Source: Bacillota bacterium (lineage in GTDB: Bacteria; Bacillota; Sulfobacillia; JAJZYS01; JAJZLH01). From it: a stretch of DNA of 64,000 bases. A model generated the notes under the pieces. That model did no database searches, was not told where the DNA came from, and was given only the letters and a program-made list of their open reading frames with translations. Shown here piece after piece: positions 51,178-59,345 of this stretch. Location: NCBI GenBank assembly GCA_021850485.1, contig JAJZLY010000025.1, positions 1 to 64,000 of the forward strand, given 5' to 3'. Every line of letters starts with the position of its first letter. Within the stretch, counting starts at the first letter, position 1. Position numbers and translations under genes: made by a program.

Positions 51178-52542
51178 GTGGAATCAACCAACGAGTCCCC
51201 GGTCGACGGCACCTTGCCGTTGGGCCCAGACGAAAAGGCGATCGAGCAGACGCCCGAGTCGGCGTCTAGCGAAGCCTCCGTCCCCGAGGCCGTTTCTACT
51301 AAGCCTGCGCCAGCCAAGAAGAAGGCAAGCAAGGCGGCCGCCAAGGATGCGGTCGCGCCTGAGTCGGAACCGGTGGCCGCTGACCTGGAGGTTCAATCCG
51401 CGCTGGACGCTGAAGTGCCGACCATCCAGCCCGGCGATCTGGTCGAGGGCAAAGTGGTTGAGTTGCACGCAGATCACGCCTTGGTCGATGTCGGGTACAA
51501 GTCTGAGGGATTCCTGCCCTTGGACGAGATCTCCCACCAGCCGATCACCCATCCCAAAGAGGCTCTCGCTGTCGGCGACGTGATCCAAGTCCTGGTCCTG
51601 CGTAACGACGGTGAAGAAGATGTCCTGCGCCTATCCAAGCGGCGAGCCGACGAGCGGGCCGTCTACGAACAGTTGCAAGAGGCGATGGCCGCCAAGACCA
51701 TCTTGGAGGCGCCAGTGACCGAGGTGGTCAAGGGCGGCCTGGTGGTCAACGTCGGCATCCGCGGTTTTGTACCCGCCTCCCAGGTAGAGCGGGGCTTCAT
51801 TGAGGACCTCAGCGGTTACGCTGGCCAAACACTGCGCTTGCAAGTGATTGAGGTGGATCGCCGCAAACGGCGGGTCATCTTGTCCCACCGCAAGGTGGTC
51901 GAGGCCGAGCGGGCCCAAGTCAAAGGGAAGTTGTGGGACACACTGGCCGAAGGGCAGCGGCTGAGCGGACGGGTGAAGAGCCTGACCGACTTCGGTGCCT
52001 TTATCGACCTGGGCGGCGTCGACGGTCTACTGCACATTTCGGAGATGAGCTGGAGCCGGGTGCGTCACCCTTCCGAGGTGCTGAAAGAAGGGGAGACGGT
52101 CGAGGTGGCCGTCTTGCGGTTAGACCGCGAGAAGGGTCGGGTATCGCTCGGCCTCAAACAGGTGCATGCCAACCCCTGGCAGGACATCGACCGCCGCTTC
52201 CCAGAGGGCTCGATCGTCAAGGGCGAGGTGGCCCGGCTCACCCCGTTCGGCGCCTTCATCAGCCTGGAGCCAGGTGTAGACGGATTGGTCCACATCAGCC
52301 ATCTCAGCGACGAGCGGATTGAACGTCCGGATGAGGTGGTCAAGATTGGCGACCAGATCCGGGTCAAGGTGCTGCGGGTCGATCCCGATCTGCAGCGCAT
52401 CTCGCTGAGCCTCAAGGAAGTGGCAGGCCCTGGGGTGGCAACTGTCTCCAGCCGGTCGGCCGGGGAGTCAAAAGCCACCATCGCCGACCTGTTGGACGAG
52501 GAGACCAAGCAGACCCTGGAGTCTGGCGAAGACGCCGACTAG
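51178..52542 (+). CDS. rpsA: S1 RNA-binding protein / ribosomal protein S1 homologue
   Basis: Multi-S1-domain protein (YpfD/RpsA type) that binds mRNA and probably the 30S subunit. The 454-residue protein has an acidic, Ala/Lys-rich N-terminal extension of about 80 residues, then four S1 domains: DLVEGKVVELHADHALVDVG near 87, a degenerate second with GGLVVNVGIRGFVPASQ near 183, RLSGRVKSLTDFGAFIDLGG near 260 and VKGEVARLTPFGAFISLEPG near 347. GTG at 51178 lies eight bases after AAGGTGAGG; the TTG at 51139 in the track is inside the terminator. It has its own strong promoter. Confidence 0.92.
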   Translation: MESTNESPVDGTLPLGPDEKAIEQTPESASSEASVPEAVSTKPAPAKKKASKAAAKDAVAPESEPVAADLEVQSALDAEVPTIQPGDLVEGKVVELHADHALVDVGYKSEGFLPLDEISHQPITHPKEALAVGDVIQVLVLRNDGEEDVLRLSKRRADERAVYEQLQEAMAAKTILEAPVTEVVKGGLVVNVGIRGFVPASQVERGFIEDLSGYAGQTLRLQVIEVDRRKRRVILSHRKVVEAERAQVKGKLWDTLAEGQRLSGRVKSLTDFGAFIDLGGVDGLLHISEMSWSRVRHPSEVLKEGETVEVAVLRLDREKGRVSLGLKQVHANPWQDIDRRFPEGSIVKGEVARLTPFGAFISLEPGVDGLVHISHLSDERIERPDEVVKIGDQIRVKVLRVDPDLQRISLSLKEVAGPGVATVSSRSAGESKATIADLLDEETKQTLESGEDAD

Positions 52543-52545
52543 GGT

Positions 52546-52830
52546 CTACGACCCCTGGTCGTGCTCCGCAACCTGTGATGCCTTTGGGAAACGGTCGGGC
52601 TGCAACACCGGGGCCTCGACCGTTTCCGGTTCGTGGCCCAAGGCCGCCCGTTGCAGCCGGCCGTACACCTGGGGTGAGAAGGCGTCGTAGAGATCGAATA
52701 CCTTGGCCACCAGCACCGGCGGACCGACCTTGGCCCGCACCGATTTGGTCAGGCCCAACTCTCGCAAGGTGACCAGCCGGCGGCCGTCTCGGTCGGCAAA
52801 GTCGAAGTGGACCACGGTCCAGTCGGCCAC
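52546..52830 (-). CDS. Hypothetical 94-residue protein
   Basis: Minus-strand gene between rpsA and der; not recognised. The start is set to GTG at 52830 because on the minus strand AAGGAGGTC lies just before it; the track ATG at 52848 is upstream of this ribosome site. The product begins ADWTVVHFDFADRDGRRLV and has a central alpha/beta-looking stretch (VGPPVLVAKVFDLYDAFSP) and no membrane segment or Cys motif. Its 3' end is 3 bases from the rpsA stop (convergent), and it is divergent from der, so the 86-base gap to der should hold promoters for both directions. Confidence 0.65.
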   Translation of the reverse strand: MADWTVVHFDFADRDGRRLVTLRELGLTKSVRAKVGPPVLVAKVFDLYDAFSPQVYGRLQRAALGHEPETVEAPVLQPDRFPKASQVAEHDQGS

Positions 52831-52916
52831 GGGCGACCTCCTTCGCATCAGTGAACACCTCTCCTAGACCATAGCCAATTTGGCGATATCCGACCAGCGA
52901 AAAGGAGGAGCTTGAG

Positions 52917-54245
52917 GTGGCCCTGCCGCTTGTGTCGATCGTCGGTCGGCCCAACGTGGGCAAGTCCACCTTGTTCAACCGGCTGGTCAGCCAGCAGGTG
53001 GCCTTGGTCGAAGACCTGCCAGGCGTCACCCGCGACCGGCTGATGCGTGAGACCAGTTGGTTGGAGCGGCCGTTCATGGTGGCCGACACCGGCGGACTGG
53101 CCGGGGAAGAACTAGGCCCATGGACCGCTGCCGTACGCCAGCAGGTGGAGGCAGCGATCGCCGAGAGTGCGCTGGTGGTGATGGTGATCGACGCCCGCAC
53201 CGGTGTGCTGGCTGAGGACCAAGAGGTGGCCGAACTGGTCCGCCGCACCGCCCGATCAGTGCTGCTGGTCGCCAACAAGGTGGAATCTCTGAAGGTCGAC
53301 ATCTCGGACGGCTATCGGCTGGGACTGGGCGAGCCGCTACCCGTCTCCGCTGCCCACGGTCTCGGCGTCGGCGATCTGCTGGACGCCATCATCAGCCACC
53401 TGCCCGAGGGCGAGGCCCCGCAGGCGGACGAGGCCAGCTTGCGGCTGGCCATCTTGGGCCGCCCCAACACCGGGAAATCCACCTTGCTGAATCGGCTGCT
53501 CGGCGAAGAGCGCAGTGTGGTCAGCACGGCGCCTGGCACCACCGTCGACCCGGTGGACGCCCTGTTCCACTATCAGAACCAGACCTGGGTGCTGGTCGAT
53601 ACCGCCGGCGTGCGTCGGCGCAGCCGGATCAGTGCCCACCTGGAGAGCCGGATGGTGACCCGCAGCCTGGAAGTGGTGGAGCGAGCCGACCTGGCGGTAT
53701 TGGTGATCGAGGCGGCAGAGGGCTTGACCGAGCAAGACGCCCGGCTGGCCCACCGCGTGATCGAACGGGGCCGGGGCCTGCTGATCGCCCTCAACAAGTG
53801 GGATCTGGTGACCGAGGAGGGCCTCAGCGAGCGGGAGGCCACCGACCGCATCCGAGAGGAACTGCCGGACATTCCGTTCGCACCGGTCAAGGCCATCTCG
53901 GCCGTGACCGGCTGGCATGTGGGCCGCCTGCTCCGCACGGTCGATTCAATGCGACAGCAGCTGAACCACCGGGTGTCCACGCCGGATCTGACCCGGCTGA
54001 TCCAGCGCCTGTTGCAAGAGGATCCGCCGCCGGCCATCGGCGGCAAGCGGCTGAAGATCTTCTACGCCACCCAGGTTGGCATCAGGCCGCCCACCTTCAC
54101 TTTTTTCTGCAATCACCCGCAGGCGGTTTCCCAGGGCTATCTGCGCCACCTGGAGCGGCGGTTGAGAGACGAGGCGGAGATGGCTGACATTCCCCTGCGC
54201 ATGTACTTTCGCCGGCGTACCGGTGGCCACCGCGACGAGATCTGA
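52917..54245 (+). CDS. der: Ribosome-associated GTPase Der (EngA)
   Basis: Essential tandem GTPase for 50S assembly. The 442-residue protein has G domain 1 with GRPNVGKSTLFNRL near residue 9 and DLPGVTRDRLM near 32, G domain 2 with GRPNTGKSTLLNRLLGEERS near 180 and NKWDLVTEEG near 296, and a C-terminal KH-like domain containing KRLKIFYATQVGIRPPTF near 379. Length is normal. The start is GTG at 52917 with AAAGGAGGAG upstream. In B. subtilis der is likewise near the cmk-ypfD block. Confidence 0.95.
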   Translation: MALPLVSIVGRPNVGKSTLFNRLVSQQVALVEDLPGVTRDRLMRETSWLERPFMVADTGGLAGEELGPWTAAVRQQVEAAIAESALVVMVIDARTGVLAEDQEVAELVRRTARSVLLVANKVESLKVDISDGYRLGLGEPLPVSAAHGLGVGDLLDAIISHLPEGEAPQADEASLRLAILGRPNTGKSTLLNRLLGEERSVVSTAPGTTVDPVDALFHYQNQTWVLVDTAGVRRRSRISAHLESRMVTRSLEVVERADLAVLVIEAAEGLTEQDARLAHRVIERGRGLLIALNKWDLVTEEGLSEREATDRIREELPDIPFAPVKAISAVTGWHVGRLLRTVDSMRQQLNHRVSTPDLTRLIQRLLQEDPPPAIGGKRLKIFYATQVGIRPPTFTFFCNHPQAVSQGYLRHLERRLRDEAEMADIPLRMYFRRRTGGHRDEI

Positions 54246-54288
54246 TCGCTAGCCTGCCGCTTGGCGGTGGACTATACTGAATCTGTTG

Positions 54289-54365
54289 CGGGCTGTGGCG
54301 CAGATTGGTAGCGCGCTACCTTGGGGTGGTAGAGGTCGTGGGTTCGAATCCCGCCAGTCCGACCA
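54289..54365 (+). tRNA. tRNA-Pro (anticodon GGG), CCA encoded
   Basis: A complete cloverleaf can be folded by hand. The acceptor stem is CGGGCTG/CAGTCCG (one G-T pair), the D stem GCGC/GCGC, and the anticodon stem CTACC/GGTAG with loop TTGGGGT giving anticodon GGG. The variable loop has 5 nt, and the T stem GTGGG/CCCGC carries loop TTCGAAT. Discriminator A is followed by an encoded CCA (54363-54365). It decodes CCC/CCU. TATACT at 54273-54278 is a -10 box without a clear -35. The gene sits 43 bases after der. Confidence 0.95.
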
Positions 54366-54369
54366 GTTT

Positions 54370-54397
54370 GGCCCTCGCCTGCGGGCGAGGGCCTTTT
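54370..54397 (+). terminator. Intrinsic terminator of tRNA-Pro
   Basis: GGCCCTCGCC and GGCGAGGGCC form a perfect 10-bp stem with a TGCG loop, followed by TTTTC, five bases after the tRNA CCA end. It also abuts the convergent minus-strand gene and could serve it in reverse. Confidence 0.8.
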
Positions 54398-55227
54398 CAT
54401 CCTCCTTGCAGTCGTGCTTCTAGCCGTTTGAGCTTGTCCAGGTCCCGCTCATAGGCGATCAGCACCCGGTCGGCGTAAAAGGCGGCCACATCCAGAGCCC
54501 GCCCCACCGCGCTCTCGGGAACATCCAAGCCGTAGAGCTCGATCATCCACGGGCTGCCCGCCAGCCGGTCCACGAAGCCGTGGGCGATGTCTTCCACCCA
54601 ATAAGTGGTGGAGTAGGTGAGATCGTAGATCGGCGTGATGAAGGCATCCACCAGGCTCTTCAGGAGGTCCACGTTAAGGCCGAAGCGGTCCTCCAAGTGT
54701 CCGGGATAGGGATCGGGGTAGAGCGTCAGATAGAGGCTGCCGGGAACGATCTGGCGCACCTCTTCGACGAAGCTGGTCAGCGTCTGTTGACGGTAGGCGG
54801 ACCAGTCTAAGCCGCTTGCCGCCATGCCGGCCACACAGGCCGGGCAGTAGCAATAGCCCTGGCGGGCATAGGTGACGTCGTCCAGCCGCAGGTCCGAGCC
54901 GCCGCTGGCCTCCAGCGCTCGGCGCACCCAGTCACGAGCCAGTTGCCGTACCGCCGGCTGACTGGGGCAGATGGCGGTCCAGTCGAAGTAGCGACTGGCG
55001 CGGGTGGCGGGCGTGCCGGCTTGGTCGATTTGGATCCACTCCGGGTGGGCTTTGCCCAGTCGGTTGTCGCCAAAACAAGAGACCATCGGGATGGCGCCCA
55101 GTGGCTGGGCGACCCAGGCGCCGCTGACGTCCTTGACCTCCCAGAAGGCAGGGGAGAAGGCCCCCACATGCTCCTTGTAGCGGGTGACGACGCCTAAGCG
55201 TCTGGCATTGGCGCCAGCTTCACTCAC
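54397..55227 (-). CDS. Hypothetical protein, possible TIM-barrel glycosidase-like
   Basis: 276-residue soluble protein on the minus strand. Blocks such as RLDDVTYARQGYCYCPAC (residues about 115-132), SLYLTLYPDPYPGH near 168 and DAFITPIYDLTYSTTYW near 200 suggest a beta/alpha barrel resembling bacterial glycoside-hydrolase-like proteins of unknown substrate. The YCYCPAC cysteines could bind metal or form a disulfide. No signal peptide. The GTG at 55227 overlaps the stop of the acetyltransferase upstream (GTGA), so the two genes are coupled; the track start at 55269 lies within that gene. Family assignment is tentative. Confidence 0.6.
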   Translation of the reverse strand: MSEAGANARRLGVVTRYKEHVGAFSPAFWEVKDVSGAWVAQPLGAIPMVSCFGDNRLGKAHPEWIQIDQAGTPATRASRYFDWTAICPSQPAVRQLARDWVRRALEASGGSDLRLDDVTYARQGYCYCPACVAGMAASGLDWSAYRQQTLTSFVEEVRQIVPGSLYLTLYPDPYPGHLEDRFGLNVDLLKSLVDAFITPIYDLTYSTTYWVEDIAHGFVDRLAGSPWMIELYGLDVPESAVGRALDVAAFYADRVLIAYERDLDKLKRLEARLQGG

Positions 55228-55820
55228 TGGCCGAGCCTGGCCAGCAGCCTGGCCTCCACGGCTGGCCACTGATCGGCGGTGATGGAAAACAGCGTGGTAT
55301 CCCGAGAAGAGCCGTCTGGCCGCACCTGGTAGGCGCGTAGCGTGCCCTCGTAGATCGCCCCCAGCTTCCTGATGCCGGCCTGCGAATGCACGTTGAGGGC
55401 ATCAGTCTTCAACTGGACGCGGCGGGCCTGCCACTGCGCGAACGCATAGCGCAACAGGAGCAACTTGGTCTCAGGATTGACCTTTGTGCCCCAGACCCGT
55501 GGGTGGTACCAGGTACCGCCTATCTCCAGACGATGATTAGGCCGGCTCACCTCCAGATACCGGCTGGAGCCGATGACTTGGCCATCGGCCAGAAGCCGGA
55601 CCGCAAACGCCGATCCAGTACCAGCCTGACGATAGGCGAGCGCTGTCCGCACATAGGCATCGACCGCACTGCGGCTGTCCAGCCGCTCCAGCATCAGGGG
55701 CCAGATCTCAGCTGCCTGAGCCGCGCCCCACAGTTCCTGGATGTGCGCCTCGGCCAGTGGTTCGAGCCTGACCAGGCGGCCCTCTAGGACTCCCGGATCC
55801 GGACAGTCGACCAACGTCAC
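55224..55820 (-). CDS. GNAT-family N-acetyltransferase
   Basis: Predicted acetyl-CoA dependent transferase of the RimJ/RimL-like GNAT branch. The product of about 198 residues begins with LEGRLVRLEPLAEAHIQELW and has FAVRLLADGQVIGSSRYLEV near 75, IGGTWYHPRVWGTKVNPETK near 100 and NVHSQAGIRKLGAIYEGTLR near 143, the acetyl-CoA fold pattern of this group. Substrate unknown. GTG at 55820 lies six bases after GGGGGG; ATG at 55826 touches that run and is an alternative. It is first of a two-gene minus-strand unit. Confidence 0.8.
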   Translation of the reverse strand: MTLVDCPDPGVLEGRLVRLEPLAEAHIQELWGAAQAAEIWPLMLERLDSRSAVDAYVRTALAYRQAGTGSAFAVRLLADGQVIGSSRYLEVSRPNHRLEIGGTWYHPRVWGTKVNPETKLLLLRYAFAQWQARRVQLKTDALNVHSQAGIRKLGAIYEGTLRAYQVRPDGSSRDTTLFSITADQWPAVEARLLARLGQ

Positions 55821-56135
55821 GGTCATCCCCCCGACATCATGTGATACAGACGGCCTGTCCTGGCCGTCGATGGGACTGGGCGGCAACGAAGGGGACAAGC
55901 ACGGTAGGCGGCGCCGGTAGTTCAGGGCGCGATACCTCTAAGGAACTATGTACGAATTAGCGTATCTCAGGGCCGGAGCTGGGAGAAGAGGTCACGGCAC
56001 AGACAGCGGCAGGGACACACGATCTCGCCACTGAACCGATGTCACGGCCAGCCCGGTGGTGGGAACCAATGCGCCAGGCTGAGGATCTCACCGATAGGAC
56101 GTGTGCGGACAATCCTGGCCGAGGGAGGATGGAAC
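55821..56135. other. Divergent intergenic region
   Basis: About 315 bases between the divergent acetyltransferase and the first lipoprotein. No supported ORF. Visibly more AT than the surroundings around 55930-55965. Promoters for both directions are expected here, but no clear boxes were identified. Confidence 0.4.
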
Positions 56136-57332
56136 ATGCGCTCTGTGCCCAACATGCGAGCCGCAGCCGGCATCGTGCTCGCTGCGCTCACCTTCCTACT
56201 CACGGCATGTGGAGCGAATCTAAGTGCGTCTGCACCCAGAACATCTGGGCCCGTCGTCAGAATCGCCGGGACGGCTGTCACCATCACTGCGTCGTTTTTC
56301 CTAAACTCCACCGATGGTTGGGCGGTGGGTACATTTCTGGGCAACAGCGGGCTCACAGCAAACTTCCTTGTGCGCACCACGAATGGTGGTCGGTCTTGGG
56401 CTCAGTTGTCTACCGGCAACATCCAGATAACTGACCTGCAGTTCATTACTCCCGAGGTGGGGTTCGCCTTGGCGTCAGCGGGTGAGCAATCGGTTTCTGT
56501 CTGGCGCTCGACCAACGCAGGCGCTTCCTGGCGACAGATTTTCTCCTTCCCGGCCTCGCCCGGCCCGAGCGCTTTCACGGTCCTCCATTTTACGAGCCCT
56601 GCTTGGGGCTTTGCCTCACAGGGCCGTTCGGTGGTGTTCATCACCGGAGATGGAACGCAGTTGTCGCCACATCTCATCAGTGGTCCCACCCAACCGCTCC
56701 TCACCGTATTCCAGAATCCAGCCAATGCCATTGTGGTTGGCGCTGAGAGCATCTCGACTGTGACTTCAACAAGTCTCGCCCCAAGCGTCGTTGCCGTGGT
56801 CGCTCATCGCACTTACCGTCTGCCGGAGGCCACTGTTGCCTTCGCGGTGGCCCGTGGTTATAGCGATCCGATCCTGTCCGCTTCGGTCGCCGACTGGGGA
56901 GCCAGTCGGGTTTGGGTGACGTTGCAACTAAACCGTTGCTCGACCGCCAGTTGTCCCAGTCTGCTCTTGCAGTCGGCCAACGCTGGCGGCTCCTGGCAGG
57001 TACTCAGCCAAGCCGGTGACTCGCTCATCCCCGGTATCACTGCCCAAGAGGAGAGGGACATGGCGACCGCAAGCCTGATCGCCACTAGTCCGGCAAATCT
57101 GATCGGTACCTCAGTCGGCCAGTTCCTGGTCGGGAGTTCAAACTCGGGCGATTCCTGGAGCACCCTCAGCACCATGGCCCTGGGCCTGGCGGATGGCAAT
57201 GCGTTCGTCCCACTTGGAGCCGATCACTTCGTCGTCACGACGGCTGACCGGATCTTCCTCGTCTCTCGCAGCTTCAAGGTCTGGCGGACGCTCTTGACGC
57301 TGCGGTCGAATAGGCCCTCCGGGTCACCTTGA
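56136..57332 (+). CDS. Lipoprotein with propeller-like (BNR-type) repeats (1)
   Basis: 398-residue secreted lipoprotein. The N-terminus is a signal peptide (GIVLAALTFLLTACGAN) with lipobox LTAC, Cys near residue 24. The mature part contains repeats of the type NSTDGWAVG / TTNGGRSWAQLS, STNAGASWRQI, SANAGGSWQVLS and SSNSGDSWSTLS. These are the xxGGxSW turns found in sialidase/photosynthesis-system HCF136-like beta-propellers. Ligand unknown. The ATG at 56136 follows GAGGGAGGA; the track start at 56103 lies before it. It is paralogous in design to the next gene. Confidence 0.75.
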   Translation: MRSVPNMRAAAGIVLAALTFLLTACGANLSASAPRTSGPVVRIAGTAVTITASFFLNSTDGWAVGTFLGNSGLTANFLVRTTNGGRSWAQLSTGNIQITDLQFITPEVGFALASAGEQSVSVWRSTNAGASWRQIFSFPASPGPSAFTVLHFTSPAWGFASQGRSVVFITGDGTQLSPHLISGPTQPLLTVFQNPANAIVVGAESISTVTSTSLAPSVVAVVAHRTYRLPEATVAFAVARGYSDPILSASVADWGASRVWVTLQLNRCSTASCPSLLLQSANAGGSWQVLSQAGDSLIPGITAQEERDMATASLIATSPANLIGTSVGQFLVGSSNSGDSWSTLSTMALGLADGNAFVPLGADHFVVTTADRIFLVSRSFKVWRTLLTLRSNRPSGSP

Positions 57333-57538
57333 CCGGCCGCGACATCGCGCCAGACAATATGCAAGCCCCCCCGAGGGCAACTCCGAACCACCACCTGACG
57401 CATCTTCCGATCGTGACTCGTTCCTGCGAGCGTCGTACCCTGCCACGCAACGTAGCACGACTGAGACGACACGCAACGGATCCGAGATTGGGGGAGAGGC
57501 TCTTTGCGTCAGCTCTTCGTAAGCCACTCGTGGCAACT

Positions 57539-58780
57539 GTGATACGGAGCGACATCAGCAGACCAGGTCGCCAGCCTCCGTGCCTAGTCCGCCGCCTATC
57601 ACCACTCACCATTGGTGTGCTCTTCCTGGGCTTGCTCTTGAGTGGGTGTGGAAGCGCCCCCCCTGCCGCTAGGCCGTTGCCGACCAAGCACCAAGTCCAG
57701 CCTGCCGAAGACCCTGCATGGCTCCAAATGTCCAGCGTCCAAGAAGGCTGGGGAGTTGCGTCAAGCGGTGCGATCCTTGTGACCAGCAATGGCGGCGAGA
57801 GCTGGGCCAAGGTCGGACCTCGACTGCCGCCGGGGTTCCAGATGCAAGGAGAGGGACTCGTCAACGCCTGGCAGCCAAACGGCGCGAACGAGTTTTTCTT
57901 CCTGAATGCTGACCAGGCCTGGGTGGCGGCTTGGTCACCAAGCGCTGTGTTGATCTTCGCCACCAAGAACCGGGGAGCAAGTTGGACGAGCAGCCGCATC
58001 TTGCTTCCGGACAATCTCGGATTTAACGACCCACTCTTCTTTACTTCCTCGCAGACCGGCTACCTCGTGATCGGACCACCGGCGATGCAGACCACGGCGA
58101 TCGGCATTCTGGCCACGTCCAACGGCGGAGCTACCTGGCATGTGGCGGGCAAGGCGTCAGGTACGCCTCTGCCGCTCTCCGCGAGCCTGCCGATCACCCG
58201 GGTGATCGGCTTCTCGGCCGGTGCCATCTGGGCGGTGAACAGCTTATCGAACCCTCCTCAGCTCTTCATGAGCCGGACAGGCGGACTGTCATGGACCAAG
58301 GTGCAGGTGCCGCTTCCTGATGGCGCGGCAGCCATGTCGATCACAGCCGACGGCCTCATCTCCTCCCAATCCGGTGCACAACCTGTGGTCTTCATGTCGG
58401 CGTCATCAGATACGAGCACGGCGGTGTGGACAGCTGCACTTGGCTCGCCCGAACACCAATTAGGTAGCATGGTCTCATGGAACGCCGCATCGTTTCCGGC
58501 GCCCGGCGGGCCTGTGCCATACTCTTCGTTCGGTAGCGGCGGTGTGGTGGTGGCTGGGCCAGGCACATTGGCCGTCTCGGTTAGCGCTGGGCGGTCCTGG
58601 CAGATGGTCCAGCCTGCGTCGTCTGGGTACCTCGACGTATACGAAATTGACTTCGTGAATGTCTTGGATGGTTGGGCCCTCTCGAGCAGCAGTGGCTCAC
58701 AACCCCCGAGTCCTGGTTTGTGTCGCGTTCTTCACACAACCGATGGTGGAGTCCACTGGACATGTGTCTTTCCACGCTGA
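57539..58780 (+). CDS. Lipoprotein with propeller-like (BNR-type) repeats (2)
   Basis: About 413 residues. A signal peptide (TIGVLFLGLLLSGCGSAPP) ends in lipobox LLSGC near residue 35. The mature domain repeats the GWxxxS ... TSNGGESWAKVG, TKNRGASWTSS, TSNGGATWHVAG, SRTGGLSWTKVQ and TTDGGVHWTCVF pattern, so a six- or seven-bladed propeller is likely. The start is uncertain: the track ORF runs back to 57329, but GTG at 57530 or 57539 gives a normal signal peptide; neither has a good ribosome site. It lies directly downstream of the similar lipoprotein, probably a duplication. Confidence 0.7.
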   Translation: MIRSDISRPGRQPPCLVRRLSPLTIGVLFLGLLLSGCGSAPPAARPLPTKHQVQPAEDPAWLQMSSVQEGWGVASSGAILVTSNGGESWAKVGPRLPPGFQMQGEGLVNAWQPNGANEFFFLNADQAWVAAWSPSAVLIFATKNRGASWTSSRILLPDNLGFNDPLFFTSSQTGYLVIGPPAMQTTAIGILATSNGGATWHVAGKASGTPLPLSASLPITRVIGFSAGAIWAVNSLSNPPQLFMSRTGGLSWTKVQVPLPDGAAAMSITADGLISSQSGAQPVVFMSASSDTSTAVWTAALGSPEHQLGSMVSWNAASFPAPGGPVPYSSFGSGGVVVAGPGTLAVSVSAGRSWQMVQPASSGYLDVYEIDFVNVLDGWALSSSSGSQPPSPGLCRVLHTTDGGVHWTCVFPR

Positions 58781-59345
58781 TCGTGACAACAAGACGTAAG
58801 GTGAACGTTGTGTGCCAGGAGCGGGCGAGTAGCCTGAATCACCGGTCGACCGATCCTTACCATTCTGGCTCCAGCCCAGTTGCTGCCGCAGCCTGTGAAT
58901 CGGGCCGGAACTCACCGCCACCCGTGGCCAAGATGGCATCAAGAAGTCGGCATAGCGAGGTCATCAAGTCATGGTTGAGGGCCAGTTGCCACACGCCGTG
59001 AGGCGGCGATTCAGGTGGTGGTGCGACAAGCGGACTCTCGCCCCAAACTCCCTATGTCGCGATGGCTGATCCGGCGGTCACCGCACACCTGGCCCAGGAC
59101 ACGGCCGAGATGGCTGCCGTGGGAGTGGACCAACGTTCGACGATCATCTCCGAAAGTGCCACTCCTGACCGGGCCATCGTCTTTGGACCTGGGCCTATGA
59201 ACTGCGGGCGGTCCTTTCCAGCGCCATACTGCCCGGTGAGGGGCACTTCCTAGTCCACAGCGCGGCTCATCCGTATCTGCTTGACGCCGCTTTCAGGTTG
59301 CGATCCGATAGGAGGGACCCGCCGGTGAGATCAGGGGGACAAGCC
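58781..59345. other. Long gap without a supported gene
   Basis: About 560 bases with only short, unconvincing ORFs on both strands, none with a ribosome site or recognisable motif. It could be remnant DNA of lost genes. The final part contains TAGGAGGG (59309-59316) and AGGGGG before the two possible starts of the aminotransferase. Confidence 0.45.

Noticed and set aside
59062-59253. Small ORF of 63 residues before the aminotransferase
   Set aside because: No ribosome site, no recognisable family, and an equally long ORF on the opposite strand; coding status is unsupported.
54340-59345. Search for a duplicated tRNA-Pro 3' end marking an integrated element
   Set aside because: No second copy of GGTTCGAATCCCGCCAGTCC or an obvious near match was found by eye and no integrase is present.
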